Shown piece after piece: positions 1 to 7,967 of a stretch of 45,828 nucleotides of DNA. This DNA comes from an uncultured Bacteroides sp. (GTDB taxonomy: Bacteria > Bacteroidota > Bacteroidia > Bacteroidales > Bacteroidaceae), in assembly GCA_947574505.1 (NCBI GenBank), contig CANPJW010000019.1, positions 1 through 45,828 of the forward strand, in the 5' to 3' direction. A model generated the notes under the pieces. That model ran no database searches. It was not told where the DNA came from and saw nothing but the letters and a program-made list of their open reading frames with translations. Position 1 is the first letter of the stretch, and each line of letters begins with the position of its first letter. The position numbers and the translations under genes were made by a program.

Positions 1-12
1 CCGTTTTGATTG

Positions 13-51
13 AAGCCTCCGGACTTGAAGAAGTTCCGGAGGCTTTTTTTT
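13..51 (+). terminator. Intrinsic terminator of an upstream gene
   Basis: A GC-rich stem (15-23 pairs with 35-43, extended by CTT/AAG inside) is followed directly by a run of eight T. It faces right, so it most likely ends a plus-strand gene lying left of the window. Confidence 0.85.
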
Positions 52-75
52 GTATCCGCACGTGTGAAATGTGAC

Positions 76-355
76 CTCTACTGTTTTTTCGGCTCAGTTT
101 GAAAACTTGGGGGAATTAGTTAAAAACCTTATCTTTCCCGTGGGTGTGGATACGTTTCCCACGGAACTGTCCGGAAGGCTCCGCCATGTCTTTTCTCCGG
201 CAGGGGCAGGTCCGGAAACCCTCACCGGGTACTTATGCCTTGGAATAGGGACTGGAAATAGAACAGGCAGGTCTGAAGGCTTGCCCTGATAGAGAACCGG
301 GAGATGATAATAGAGCCTTTATGCAAGCTGCATGAGCCGAAAAAGGATAGTGGAG
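76..355. other. Non-coding element with complementary ends (structured RNA or MITE candidate)
   Basis: The two ends are complementary over about 20 bp. Positions 76-82 pair with 349-355, and 84-96 pair with 333-345, with only a small bulge between. Inside are further hairpins: 138-144 with 158-164 (CCGTGGG/CCCACGG), 266-273 with 278-285 (8 bp, TGAA loop) and 321-325 with 329-333. No convincing coding frame is present. The layout fits either a multibranched non-coding RNA closed by a terminal helix or a miniature inverted-repeat element with terminal repeats. I found no clear promoter, terminator or target-site duplication, so strand and nature are open. The hallmark conserved sequences of RNase P RNA and tmRNA were not found. 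Confidence 0.5.
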
Positions 356-511
356 TATAAAGGGAAGAAGTGTACAATGAAAATCACTGATATGAGATAT
401 GAAAGGCAAACACACTTCAAAAAAACGCTAAATTATGCGCTAAAAATAATATATGTCTAATTTATATTTGAAAAATACGCACTTATATTATACATATTGG
501 AATATTATTCG
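356..511. other. AT-rich intergenic stretch
   Basis: No gene is seen here. A weak inverted repeat (367-373 GAAGTGT, 412-418 ACACTTC) lies within it. The rest is AT-rich DNA leading into the yceD promoter. Confidence 0.5.
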
Positions 512-519
512 TATCTTTG
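512..519 (+). promoter_or_regulatory. Promoter -7 element for yceD-rpmF
   Basis: TATCTTTG fits the Bacteroidetes TAnnTTTG consensus. No good -33 TTTG lies at the usual distance. Transcription would start near 526. This rules out the in-frame TTG at 517, which lies inside the promoter, as the yceD start. Confidence 0.65.
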
Positions 520-543
520 TCGCCCGATTTATATAGTATTGCT

Positions 544-1116
544 TTGGGAAAGTTTGATAAATATAAGATTGAATTGAAGAATATGAAAGCGGACTCTGCT
601 AAGTATGAGTTTACGCTGGATAATCAATTCTTTGTAGATCTGGATGGACCGGAAGTACAGAAAGGGAAACTGGCAGTAGAACTGAATGTGAAAAAGACAT
701 CCGGTGTTTTTCTGTTGGATTTTCAAACTGAAGGCTTTGTCATTGTACCGTGTGACCGTTGCTTGGATGAAATGGAATTACCTGTTTCAACTTCAGATAA
801 ACTGAAAGTAAAGTTAGGTTCTTCATTTGCGGAAGAGGGCGATATAGTTGTAGTACCTGAAGAAGATGGGTATATTAACATCGCATGGTTTTTGTATGAG
901 TTTATAGCCTTGAATATTCCCATGAAGCATGTACATGCGCCTGGGAAATGCAACAAAGGCATGGTTGGCAAGCTGAGTAAGCATTTGCGCATTTCGGCGG
1001 ATGATGAAGATGATGATGACATAGCGGTGGAGTTACCCGAAGGAGATATCAGCGAAGGGCCCCAGGAAATAGATCCGAGATGGAATGAATTAAAGAAAAT
1101 ATTAGATAATAATTAA
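544..1116 (+). CDS. yceD: YceD/DUF177 family protein
   Basis: The product is a DUF177/YceD protein of about 190 residues. It has the family's CxxC pair (C70, C73 in V-P-C-D-R-C), an acidic stretch (DDEDDDD) and the C-terminal D-P-R-W-N-x-L motif. The family is almost always encoded just upstream of rpmF, as here with an 11-bp gap, and is linked to 23S rRNA or large-subunit maturation; the exact role is not settled. The reading frame extends upstream to a TTG at 517, but that codon overlaps the promoter, so the TTG at 544 (M-G-K-F-D-K-Y-K) is the better start. Neither start has a strong ribosome binding site. Confidence 0.85.
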   Translation: MGKFDKYKIELKNMKADSAKYEFTLDNQFFVDLDGPEVQKGKLAVELNVKKTSGVFLLDFQTEGFVIVPCDRCLDEMELPVSTSDKLKVKLGSSFAEEGDIVVVPEEDGYINIAWFLYEFIALNIPMKHVHAPGKCNKGMVGKLSKHLRISADDEDDDDIAVELPEGDISEGPQEIDPRWNELKKILDNN

Positions 1117-1127
1117 AGTTTAGAAAA

Positions 1128-1313
1128 ATGGCACATCCTAAAAGAAGACAATCAAAAACGAGAACTGCAAAGAGAAGAACTCATGATAAAGCAGTTGCTC
1201 CTACTTTAGCTATCTGTCCTAACTGCGGCGAATGGCATGTTTACCACACTGTATGTGGAGCTTGCGGTTATTATAGAGGTAAGTTAGCAATCGAAAAAGA
1301 AGCTGCTGTCTAA
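1128..1313 (+). CDS. rpmF: 50S ribosomal protein L32
   Basis: A 61-residue, very basic N-terminus (A-H-P-K-R-R-Q-S-K-T) is followed by a zinc ribbon with C30, C33, C43 and C46. This is the usual length and layout for bacterial L32 of the zinc-binding type. It is a structural protein of the large ribosomal subunit. It follows yceD by 11 bp and is cotranscribed with it; an intrinsic terminator lies after it. Confidence 0.97.
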   Translation: MAHPKRRQSKTRTAKRRTHDKAVAPTLAICPNCGEWHVYHTVCGACGYYRGKLAIEKEAAV

Positions 1314-1352
1314 TCAGTAGCTTTAAACACGTTTGTACGTTTTATAAAATAA

Positions 1353-1387
1353 AGCCGGCGAGCTTCGGCTCTGTCGGCTACTTTTTT
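1353..1387 (+). terminator. Intrinsic terminator after rpmF
   Basis: An 11-bp stem (1353-1363 with 1368-1379) closed by a TTCG tetraloop is followed by TTTTTT. It separates yceD-rpmF from fabH, perhaps only partly, since no clear new promoter is seen before fabH. Confidence 0.85.
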
Positions 1388-1414
1388 GTAAGGGTATAAA
1401 CTAATTAAATTGGA

Positions 1415-2422
1415 ATGATGGAAAAAATAAATGCAGTAATAACAGGAGTCGGTGGATATGTACCAGATTATGTCTTGACTAACGAAGAGATTTCAAGAAT
1501 GGTAGATACCAATGATGAATGGATTATGACTCGAATCGGAGTTAAAGAAAGACGTATTCTGAATGAAGAAGGATTAGGTACATCGTATATGGCGCGTAAG
1601 GCTGCCAAACAACTGATGCAGAAAACAGCTTCTAATCCGGATGACATTGATGCAGTAATCGTAGCAACTACTACTCCTGACTATCATTTCCCTTCCACTG
1701 CTTCTATCCTGTGTGATAAGCTGGGATTGAAAAATGCATTTGCATTTGATTTGCAGGCTGCCTGCTGCGGCTTTTTGTATTTAATGGAAACTGCTGCTTC
1801 ACTTATCGCATCGGGAAGACATAAAAAGATTATTATTGTCGGTGCAGATAAGATGTCATCTATGGTAAACTACCAGGATCGTGCAACTTGCCCTATCTTT
1901 GGTGATGGTGCAGCAGCATGTATGGTGGAAGCTACTACAGAAGATTATGGTATTATGGATTCTATTCTTCGTACAGATGGTAAGGGACTTCCTTTTCTTC
2001 ACATGAAAGCCGGTGGTTCTGTATGTCCTCCTTCTTATTTCACTGTTGATCATAAGATGCATTATCTTTATCAGGAAGGAAGAACAGTATTTAAATATGC
2101 TGTTTCCAATATGTCGGATATTACAGCGACTATTGCCGAAAAGAATGGTTTGAATAAAGATAATATCGACTGGGTAATTCCTCATCAGGCTAATCTGCGT
2201 ATTATTGATGCGGTAGCCTCTCGCTTGGAAGTTCCCTTGGAAAAGGTAATGATTAATATTCAGCGATATGGTAATACCAGTGGTGCTACACTTCCGTTGT
2301 GTCTTTGGGATTACGAAAAGCAGCTGAAGAAAGGAGATAACCTGATATTTACAGCTTTCGGCGCAGGTTTTACCTATGGAGCCGTTTATGTGAAATGGGG
2401 TTACGATGGTAGTAAGAGATAA
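1415..2422 (+). CDS. fabH: 3-oxoacyl-ACP synthase III (FabH)
   Basis: A beta-ketoacyl-ACP synthase III of 335 residues, it condenses acetyl-CoA (or a branched acyl-CoA) with malonyl-ACP to start fatty-acid synthesis in the cytoplasm. The thiolase-fold catalytic triad is visible: C117 in A-A-C-C-G-F, H257 in P-H-Q-A-N-L-R-I-I and N287 in G-N-T-S-G-A. Length is normal for the family. Two adjacent ATGs (1415, 1418) make the start uncertain by one residue. The yceD-rpmF-fabH order resembles the common yceD-rpmF-plsX-fabH cluster, but plsX is missing here. An intrinsic terminator follows. Confidence 0.95.
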   Translation: MMEKINAVITGVGGYVPDYVLTNEEISRMVDTNDEWIMTRIGVKERRILNEEGLGTSYMARKAAKQLMQKTASNPDDIDAVIVATTTPDYHFPSTASILCDKLGLKNAFAFDLQAACCGFLYLMETAASLIASGRHKKIIIVGADKMSSMVNYQDRATCPIFGDGAAACMVEATTEDYGIMDSILRTDGKGLPFLHMKAGGSVCPPSYFTVDHKMHYLYQEGRTVFKYAVSNMSDITATIAEKNGLNKDNIDWVIPHQANLRIIDAVASRLEVPLEKVMINIQRYGNTSGATLPLCLWDYEKQLKKGDNLIFTAFGAGFTYGAVYVKWGYDGSKR

Positions 2423-2448
2423 TAATCATTAAACTACAAATACAAATG

Positions 2449-2477
2449 AACGCATCCGTATTCCGATGCGTTTTTTT
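2449..2477 (+). terminator. Intrinsic terminator after fabH
   Basis: AACGCATC at 2449-2456 pairs with GATGCGTT at 2465-2472 and runs into a tract of seven T. Confidence 0.85.
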
Positions 2478-2504
2478 GTCTGTAACCAATAAAATGAAAG
2501 AATT

Positions 2505-3386
2505 ATGCATAAGGCAGGATTTGTAAACATAGTAGGAAACCCCAACGTAGGCAAGTCGACACTGATGAATTTGCTGGTGGGGGAACGTATTTCTATTGCA
2601 ACGTTCAAGTCGCAGACAACTCGTCATCGTATCATGGGAATCTTGAATACGGACGATATGCAGATTGTATTCTCGGACACTCCGGGAGTAGTGAAGCCAA
2701 ACTACAAGTTACAGGAATCTATGTTGAACTTCTCAGAGTCGGCATTGGTGGACGCGGATATATTGCTGTATGTGACAGATGTGGTGGAGAAAACGGATAA
2801 AAATGCGGACTTTATAGAAAAAGTCCGTAATGTCAAGGTTCCTGTCTTATTGTTAATTAATAAAATAGATTTGACCAATCAGGAAGACTTGGTCAAGTTG
2901 GTGGAAGCGTGGCACGAACAGCTTCCTCAAGCTGAAATTATTCCGATTTCCGCTACTTCTAAATTCAATGTGGATACGGTAATGAAGCGTATCAAGGAAT
3001 TGCTGCCCGATTCACCCCCCTATTTCGGTAAGGATCAGTGGACAGACAAACCGGCGCGTTTCTTTGTCACCGAGATTATCCGCGAGAAGATTTTGCTTTA
3101 TTATGATAAGGAGATTCCTTATTCTGTAGAAGTGGTAGTGGAGCAATTTAAGGAAGATGCTAAGAGTATCCATATCAATGCTGTGATTTATGTGGAACGT
3201 GAATCGCAAAAAGGTATTATTATAGGTAAGCAGGGCAGGGCATTGAAGAAGGTGGCTACAGAGGCTCGTAAAACGTTGGAACATTTTTTCCAAAAGTCTA
3301 TTTATCTGGAAACCTTTGTGAAAGTTGATAAGGATTGGAGAAGCTCGGACAAAGAATTAAAGAACTTTGGGTATCAAATGGATTAA
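2505..3386 (+). CDS. era: GTPase Era
   Basis: A 293-residue Ras-like GTPase with a C-terminal KH domain. It binds the 3' end of 16S rRNA and helps assemble the 30S subunit. The G motifs are G1 GNPNVGKS (11-18), G3 DTPG (58-61), G4 NKID (119-122) and G5 SAT (149-151). The KH motif G-K-Q-G is at 241-244. The length matches the family. It lies 33 bp upstream of der, a second ribosome-assembly GTPase, and the two are probably cotranscribed. Confidence 0.97.
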   Translation: MHKAGFVNIVGNPNVGKSTLMNLLVGERISIATFKSQTTRHRIMGILNTDDMQIVFSDTPGVVKPNYKLQESMLNFSESALVDADILLYVTDVVEKTDKNADFIEKVRNVKVPVLLLINKIDLTNQEDLVKLVEAWHEQLPQAEIIPISATSKFNVDTVMKRIKELLPDSPPYFGKDQWTDKPARFFVTEIIREKILLYYDKEIPYSVEVVVEQFKEDAKSIHINAVIYVERESQKGIIIGKQGRALKKVATEARKTLEHFFQKSIYLETFVKVDKDWRSSDKELKNFGYQMD

Positions 3387-3419
3387 AATCGACTGTGATA
3401 GCCGTAAACAAGAAAGAAA

Positions 3420-4733
3420 ATGGGAAATTTAGTAGCAATCGTAGGACGCCCCAATGTGGGAAAGTCTACACTTTTTAATCGTCTGACCAAAACTCGTCAG
3501 GCAATTGTAAACGAGCAGGCAGGAACTACCCGCGACCGTCAGTATGGCAAGTCGGAATGGGTGGGACATGAGTTTTCTGTCGTTGATACCGGTGGATGGG
3601 TAGTAAACTCGGATGATGTTTTTGAGGAAGAGATCCGTAAACAGGTAAGTCTTGCCATAGATGAAGCGGATGTAATCTTGTTTGTTGTGGATGTAGTGAA
3701 CGGGGTTACCGATTTGGATATGGCTGTAGCCTCTATTTTGCGGCGTACAAAGAAACCTGTTATTATGGTAGCTAACAAGACTGATAATAATGAACTGCAA
3801 TATAATGCTGCCGAATTTTATAAATTGGGGCTGGGTGATCCCTATTGTATTTCTGCATTAAGCGGAAGCGGTACAGGGGAATTGTTGGATCTGGTGGTAG
3901 GTAAATTCAGTAAAGAGGGTGAAGAACTGCTGGATGAGGATATCCCTCGTTTTGCAGTAGTAGGACGTCCGAATGCCGGAAAATCTTCTATCATCAATGC
4001 CTTTATCGGGGAGGACCGTAATATTGTAACAGAGATTGCAGGTACTACCCGCGATTCTATTTATACCCGTTATGAAAAGTTTGGTTTTGACTTTTATCTG
4101 GTAGATACTGCGGGTATCCGTAAGAAGAATAAGGTAAGCGAGGATTTGGAATATTATTCTGTCATTCGCTCTATCCGTTCTATTGAGAATTCGGATGTGT
4201 GTATTCTTATGCTGGATGCCACCCGCGGCATTGAAGGACAGGATTTGAATATCTTCTCTCTCATTCAACGTAATCAGAAAGGTTTGGTGGTAGTGGTGAA
4301 CAAATGGGACTTGGTAGAGAACAAGAATGCCAAAGTGATGAAAACTTATGAGGAAGCCATTCGTTCCCGTCTGGCACCGTTTGTTGATTTTCCTATCATC
4401 TTTGCTTCCGCTTTGACAAAACAACGTATTTTCAAGGTGCTGGAAACTGCAAAAGAAGTATATCAGGCACGTACTACCCGTATTCCGACAGCTCGTCTGA
4501 ATGAAGAAATGCTTCCGTTGATCGAGGCTTATCCGCCTCCTTCAAATAAAGGTAAGTATATCAAGATTAAATATTGTACGCAGTTGCCAAACACACAGGT
4601 TCCTTCTTTTGTGTTCTTTGCTAATTTGCCGCAATACGTGAAAGAGCCTTATAAGCGTTTCCTTGAAAACAAGATACGTGAGAAATGGAATTTGTCAGGA
4701 ACGCCGATAAATATCTTTATCAGACAGAAATAA
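3420..4733 (+). CDS. der: GTPase Der (EngA)
   Basis: A 437-residue protein with two GTPase domains in tandem and a C-terminal KH-like domain, needed for 50S subunit maturation. Domain 1 has GRPNVGKS (9-16), DTGG (56-59) and NKTD (119-122). Domain 2 has GRPNAGKS (182-189), DTAG (229-232) and NKWD (294-297). The KH-like region covers about 350-437. It follows era closely on the same strand and converges with the minus-strand mlaF gene across an inverted repeat. Confidence 0.98.
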   Translation: MGNLVAIVGRPNVGKSTLFNRLTKTRQAIVNEQAGTTRDRQYGKSEWVGHEFSVVDTGGWVVNSDDVFEEEIRKQVSLAIDEADVILFVVDVVNGVTDLDMAVASILRRTKKPVIMVANKTDNNELQYNAAEFYKLGLGDPYCISALSGSGTGELLDLVVGKFSKEGEELLDEDIPRFAVVGRPNAGKSSIINAFIGEDRNIVTEIAGTTRDSIYTRYEKFGFDFYLVDTAGIRKKNKVSEDLEYYSVIRSIRSIENSDVCILMLDATRGIEGQDLNIFSLIQRNQKGLVVVVNKWDLVENKNAKVMKTYEEAIRSRLAPFVDFPIIFASALTKQRIFKVLETAKEVYQARTTRIPTARLNEEMLPLIEAYPPPSNKGKYIKIKYCTQLPNTQVPSFVFFANLPQYVKEPYKRFLENKIREKWNLSGTPINIFIRQK

Positions 4734-4740
4734 GAATAGT

Positions 4741-4806
4741 GGTTAATGATTAGTGGGTTAATGGGTTTCACCGTGATATCCGCTGGTTATTAACCACTAA
4801 TCATTT
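4741..4806. terminator. Long inverted repeat between convergent genes
   Basis: AATGATTAGTGGGTTAAT on the left matches ATTAACCACTAATCATT on the right with one extra G, giving a stem of about 17 bp with a loop of about 25 nt. The left arm also holds GGTTAATG twice (4741-4748, 4756-4763). Its place between der and mlaF suggests a bidirectional terminator, although the T tracts are weak. Confidence 0.6.
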
Positions 4807-4811
4807 TATCA

Positions 4812-5576
4812 TTATTTTCTATGTTCTTCCACTTCTCTCACCTTGCGGAGCAGATCAGATGCAAAGATAAAATTATTCAGCCGTTCATTGGTAGCAGTGA
4901 ACACATCATCTTTTGTTCCTTCCCATTCCTTATGTCCTTGATAAATATAGAGAATACTGTCGCCGATTCCCATAACGGAATTCATATCGTGAGTATTGAT
5001 AATAGTGGTCATATTATACTCTGTAGTTATGTCATGAATCAGTTCATCAATTACCAGGGAGGTTTTAGGGTCCAGGCCGGAATTAGGTTCATCACAAAAC
5101 AAATACTGGGGATTTAAAGCTATGGCACGTGCAATTGCTACACGCTTTTGCATACCACCACTGATTTCTCCCGGATATTTGCTTTGTGCCTCAATCAGGT
5201 TCACACGGTCCAGGCAGAATTGGGCGCGTTTTACGCGGTCACGATACGTATCGTTTGAGAACATATCCAATGGAAACATTACATTCTCTAGTACGGTAAG
5301 AGAGTCGAACAAGGCGGCACTTTGGAAAATCATTCCCATTTCGCGGCGCAATGTCTTTTTTTCTTTTTTATTCATGTTGAGGAAGTTGCGTCCGTCATAC
5401 AGAATCTCGCCTTTTTCGGGAGTCAGCAAACCGACGATACACTTCATTAATACCGTCTTCCCGGAACCGCTCTGACCGATAATCAGATTGGTCTTACCAT
5501 TGTTAAAAGTAGCATTGATATCCACCAATACGTCTTTTCCCTCGAATGATTTATATAATGATTTAACTTGTATCAT
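4812..5576 (-). CDS. mlaF: MlaF-type lipid ABC transporter ATPase
   Basis: A 254-residue ABC ATPase: Walker A GQSGSGKT (34-41), Q-loop Q85, signature ISGGM (138-142), Walker B ending D162-E163 and H-loop H196. The sequence is of the MlaF/Ttg2A type, which powers phospholipid transport between inner and outer membrane. Its start overlaps the end of the MlaE-type permease gene by 4 bp (ATGA), so the two are translationally coupled. An MlaD-type substrate-binding gene is not in the window. Confidence 0.9.
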   Translation of the reverse strand: MIQVKSLYKSFEGKDVLVDINATFNNGKTNLIIGQSGSGKTVLMKCIVGLLTPEKGEILYDGRNFLNMNKKEKKTLRREMGMIFQSAALFDSLTVLENVMFPLDMFSNDTYRDRVKRAQFCLDRVNLIEAQSKYPGEISGGMQKRVAIARAIALNPQYLFCDEPNSGLDPKTSLVIDELIHDITTEYNMTTIINTHDMNSVMGIGDSILYIYQGHKEWEGTKDDVFTATNERLNNFIFASDLLRKVREVEEHRK

Positions 5577-6319
5577 CCCATTAAAAGTTGTGTTAATACT
5601 AAATCGGAAAATAGAATGAGTACACTGCTCATTACTACAGAATCTGTACTGGCTTTACCTACTGCAATAGAACCTCCTTCTACCGTGTAACCGAAATAAG
5701 CAGATACACTGGAAATGATGAAAGCGAAAAAGATAGATTTAATAAAACTGCACCATACAAACCATTCCTGAAAACTATATTGCAGACCATAGGCCAGATC
5801 CTCGGCATTCATGACTCCTCCGAACCAACAGGTGCAAAAGGCACCAATAATCCCCGAGGATATGCTGAAAATAACCAAAAAAGGAATCATTGTCATCAAA
5901 GCTATAATTTTAGGAAGAATAAGGTATCCGGCGGAATTGACCCCCATGATTTCCAATGCATCAATTTGTTGGGTTACACGCATGGTTCCTATTTCGGAGG
6001 CAATATTAGAACCTACCTTTCCTGACAGGATCAAGCACATGATGGAGGAGGAGAATTCCAGCAACATGATTTCGCGGGTGGTGTAGCCTACCACAAAACG
6101 GGGCATCCACGGGCTTTCGATGTTTAATTTGATTTGAATGGTAATTACGGCACCAATGAAAAAAGAAATAAGCAGTACAATACCGATGGAATTTACTCCC
6201 AACTGTACCATCTCATTGAGATATTGCTTGAAAAACATATGCATACGTTCCGGACGAGCAAAAGTACGCCCCATCAGCATGATATATTTCCCTACGGTTG
6301 TTATGGGTCTTATCATCAT
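5573..6319 (-). CDS. mlaE: MlaE-type ABC transporter permease
   Basis: An integral inner-membrane permease of the MlaE/DUF140 family, about 249 residues, with several hydrophobic segments and the conserved family stretch around S-G-K-V-G-S-N-I-A-S-E-I-G-T-M. It pairs with MlaF to move phospholipids between the membranes. The frame is open up to 6370, but a promoter -7 element (6338-6345, minus strand) lies inside that extension. The adjacent ATGs at 6319 and 6316 are therefore the likely start. An AGGAA lies about 12 nt upstream. Confidence 0.88.
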   Translation of the reverse strand: MMIRPITTVGKYIMLMGRTFARPERMHMFFKQYLNEMVQLGVNSIGIVLLISFFIGAVITIQIKLNIESPWMPRFVVGYTTREIMLLEFSSSIMCLILSGKVGSNIASEIGTMRVTQQIDALEIMGVNSAGYLILPKIIALMTMIPFLVIFSISSGIIGAFCTCWFGGVMNAEDLAYGLQYSFQEWFVWCSFIKSIFFAFIISSVSAYFGYTVEGGSIAVGKASTDSVVMSSVLILFSDLVLTQLLMG

Positions 6320-6337
6320 AGTTTTCACAATTTCCTG

Positions 6338-6371
6338 CAAAAGTAGCCTTTTTTGTCTATATAAATGCAAA
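6338..6371 (-). promoter_or_regulatory. Promoter for mlaE-mlaF
   Basis: On the minus strand, TACTTTTG (6338-6345) fits the -7 consensus. TTTG at 6368-6371 fits the -33 element with a 22-bp spacer. The predicted leader is only about 10-15 nt. Confidence 0.7.
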
Positions 6372-6419
6372 AGAAGTTCTGATTTTCTGTTCTGTTATGC
6401 GTTTCCTAAACTTTTTTAG

Positions 6420-6427
6420 TATTTTTG
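6420..6427 (+). promoter_or_regulatory. Promoter -7 element for lptB
   Basis: TATTTTTG fits TAnnTTTG; the -33 element is weak. Transcription would start near 6433, which excludes the upstream in-frame ATG at 6397 as the lptB start. Confidence 0.55.
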
Positions 6428-6438
6428 TCGCAAAATAC

Positions 6439-7266
6439 ATGGATATGTCAGAGCAGGAAATAGAACAACAAAATACAGTGACCGATGACAACCGTATGAT
6501 ACTTCGTACAGAAAATCTGGTGAAGAAATACGGCAAGCGTACGGTAGTAAGTCATGTTTCTTTTGATGTGAAGCAGGGAGAGATTGTAGGGTTGTTGGGA
6601 CCGAATGGTGCCGGTAAGACTACTTCGTTTTATATGACTACGGGACTTATCGTGCCGAATGAGGGGCATATATTCCTAAATGACTTGGATATTACCAGTT
6701 ATCCTGTATATAAGCGTGCTCAGAATGGCATTGGATATTTAGCACAGGAGGCTTCAGTTTTTCGTAAGATGAGCGTGGAGGATAATATTGCCTCTGTGCT
6801 GGAGTTGACTAATACTACTCCGGAATATCAAAAGGACAAACTGGAAAGCTTGATTGCCGAGTTCCGTTTGCAGAAAGTACGTAAGAATTTGGGAGACCAG
6901 CTTTCAGGAGGCGAGCGTCGTCGTACGGAGATTGCGCGTTGTCTGGCTATCGACCCTAAGTTCATTATGTTGGATGAACCGTTTGCAGGAGTAGATCCTA
7001 TTGCCGTAGAGGATATCCAGCATATTGTATGGAAATTGAAAGATAAAAATATCGGTATTTTAATTACCGACCATAATGCATTGGAAACGTTGCGCTTGAC
7101 CGACCGTGCGTATCTGTTGTTTGAAGGAAAAATTCTGTTTCAGGGAACCCCTGAAGAACTAGCGGAAAATCCTGTTGTCCGTGAGAAATATCTAGGCACT
7201 AATTTTGTGCTTCGCCGTAAGGATTTTCAATTGGCGGAAAAGGACAGGCAGGGAAAAAATGTATAA
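6439..7266 (+). CDS. lptB: LPS export ABC transporter ATPase LptB
   Basis: A 275-residue ABC ATPase of the LptB type, which drives lipopolysaccharide extraction from the inner membrane with LptF/LptG. Walker A is GPNGAGKT (54-61), Q-loop Q103, signature LSGGE (155-159) followed by the typical [11 protein letters not shown], and Walker B D179-E180. The frame opens at ATG 6397, but a promoter element at 6420-6427 lies inside that extension, so ATG 6439 (or 6445) is preferred. It is divergent from mlaE. No LptF/G or LptC gene is in the window; an OstA/LptA-like gene lies at 22586. Confidence 0.93.
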   Translation: MDMSEQEIEQQNTVTDDNRMILRTENLVKKYGKRTVVSHVSFDVKQGEIVGLLGPNGAGKTTSFYMTTGLIVPNEGHIFLNDLDITSYPVYKRAQNGIGYLAQEASVFRKMSVEDNIASVLELTNTTPEYQKDKLESLIAEFRLQKVRKNLGDQLSGGERRRTEIARCLAIDPKFIMLDEPFAGVDPIAVEDIQHIVWKLKDKNIGILITDHNALETLRLTDRAYLLFEGKILFQGTPEELAENPVVREKYLGTNFVLRRKDFQLAEKDRQGKNV

Positions 7267-7290
7267 AACCGGAGATGTGGGATATAAAAA

Positions 7291-7322
7291 AAAGCTCTGA
7301 ATTTGCTCAGAGCTTTTTTTTG
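7291..7322. terminator. Bidirectional intrinsic terminator
   Basis: A perfect 10-bp stem (7291-7300 with 7307-7316) with a 6-nt loop is flanked by A residues on the left and T residues on the right. It serves the convergent lptB and RRM-protein genes. Confidence 0.9.
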
Positions 7323-7340
7323 ATTGTATCAGATAAGTAA

Positions 7341-7586
7341 TTAGTCTCTAGGTCTTGCTTCCTTGATTACCAATTGGCGTCCCATGAATTCCGAACCGTT
7401 CAGTTCATTCATGGCCTGGGCTGCTTCTGCGTCATTTTCCATTTCAACAAATGCAAATCCTTTAGATTTACCTGTTTCGCGGTCTTTGATAACTTTTACA
7501 GAAGTAACAACTCCATAAGCCGCCATTGCTTGTTCCAAATCTCCTTCCTTAACACGGTAGTTAAGGTTTCCAACATACATGTTCAT
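7341..7586 (-). CDS. Small RRM-domain RNA-binding protein
   Basis: An 81-residue single RNA recognition motif protein. RNP2 is M-Y-V-G-N-L (3-8) and RNP1 is K-G-F-A-F-V-E-M (42-49). Bacteroides encode several such glycine-poor RRM proteins (Rbp type), thought to act as global single-stranded RNA binders; this group lacks Hfq. The sequence does not show which paralogue this is. The gene has its own promoter about 110 bp upstream and a leader of about 100 nt. Confidence 0.92.
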   Translation of the reverse strand: MNMYVGNLNYRVKEGDLEQAMAAYGVVTSVKVIKDRETGKSKGFAFVEMENDAEAAQAMNELNGSEFMGRQLVIKEARPRD

Positions 7587-7880
7587 AGTGAAAAAATAAA
7601 AATAATTAAAATAAAAAATACTCTCTGAGTGGTGATTATTAATGAAGTAGGGGATTCGAACGACAGAGAGTTTACGTAAGTGCTATTCGTACAAAAGTAA
7701 AACCTTGTAATAAAAATCACTAGCTATAATTAGTATCACCAGTCGGGCACAAAGGAACGCATAAATTTTGAATTTGCAAGAAGAAAAACAACTTTTTTTT
7801 CTTTTTTTTGAATCGGTTTCTTAGTCAGTCATTTTAAATGGATACTTTCTGCTGTCAATTAGTATTTTTTAGTCTGTGTA
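7587..7880. other. Intergenic region with RRM-gene leader
   Basis: It holds the minus-strand leader of the RRM gene, with a hairpin of 8 bp (7620-7627 with 7664-7671, ACTCTCTG/CAGAGAGT, 36-nt loop) and a very AT-rich stretch next to the start codon. Beyond the RRM promoter lie homopolymer runs (for example T at 7792-7808) and no recognisable gene. Confidence 0.5.
7692..7699 (-). promoter_or_regulatory. Promoter -7 element for the RRM gene
   Basis: TACTTTTG on the minus strand fits the -7 consensus; no good -33 TTTG is seen. Transcription would start near 7685, giving a leader of roughly 100 nt. Confidence 0.6.
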
Positions 7881-7912
7881 TTTGGTTATTGAAAGATTAA
7901 ACACTAATTTTG
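7881..7912 (+). promoter_or_regulatory. Promoter for trigger factor
   Basis: TTTG (7881-7884), a 20-bp spacer and TAATTTTG (7905-7912) fit the Bacteroidetes consensus very well. The leader would be about 50 nt. Confidence 0.8.
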
Positions 7913-7967
7913 CAACCTCTTTGGTGAAAAACAGAAAGAAGTAATAATTAAATAAATAAAGTTCAGA

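Noticed and set aside
71..289. Open frame of 72 codons starting at GTG
   Set aside because: It runs through the complementary-end element, has no recognisable domain or ribosome binding site, and its sequence is explained by hairpin arms.
233..415. Minus-strand frame of 60 codons
   Set aside because: It overlaps the same non-coding element and has no promoter or family resemblance.
4812..7266. mlaF and lptB read as one LPS transporter
   Set aside because: The genes are divergent with separate promoters, and their sequence signatures belong to different ABC families (MlaF and LptB).
7651..7661. tRNA T-loop-like GTTCGAATCCC on the minus strand
   Set aside because: The flanking bases do not form a T stem and no other tRNA arm is present, so it is probably chance and not an attachment site.
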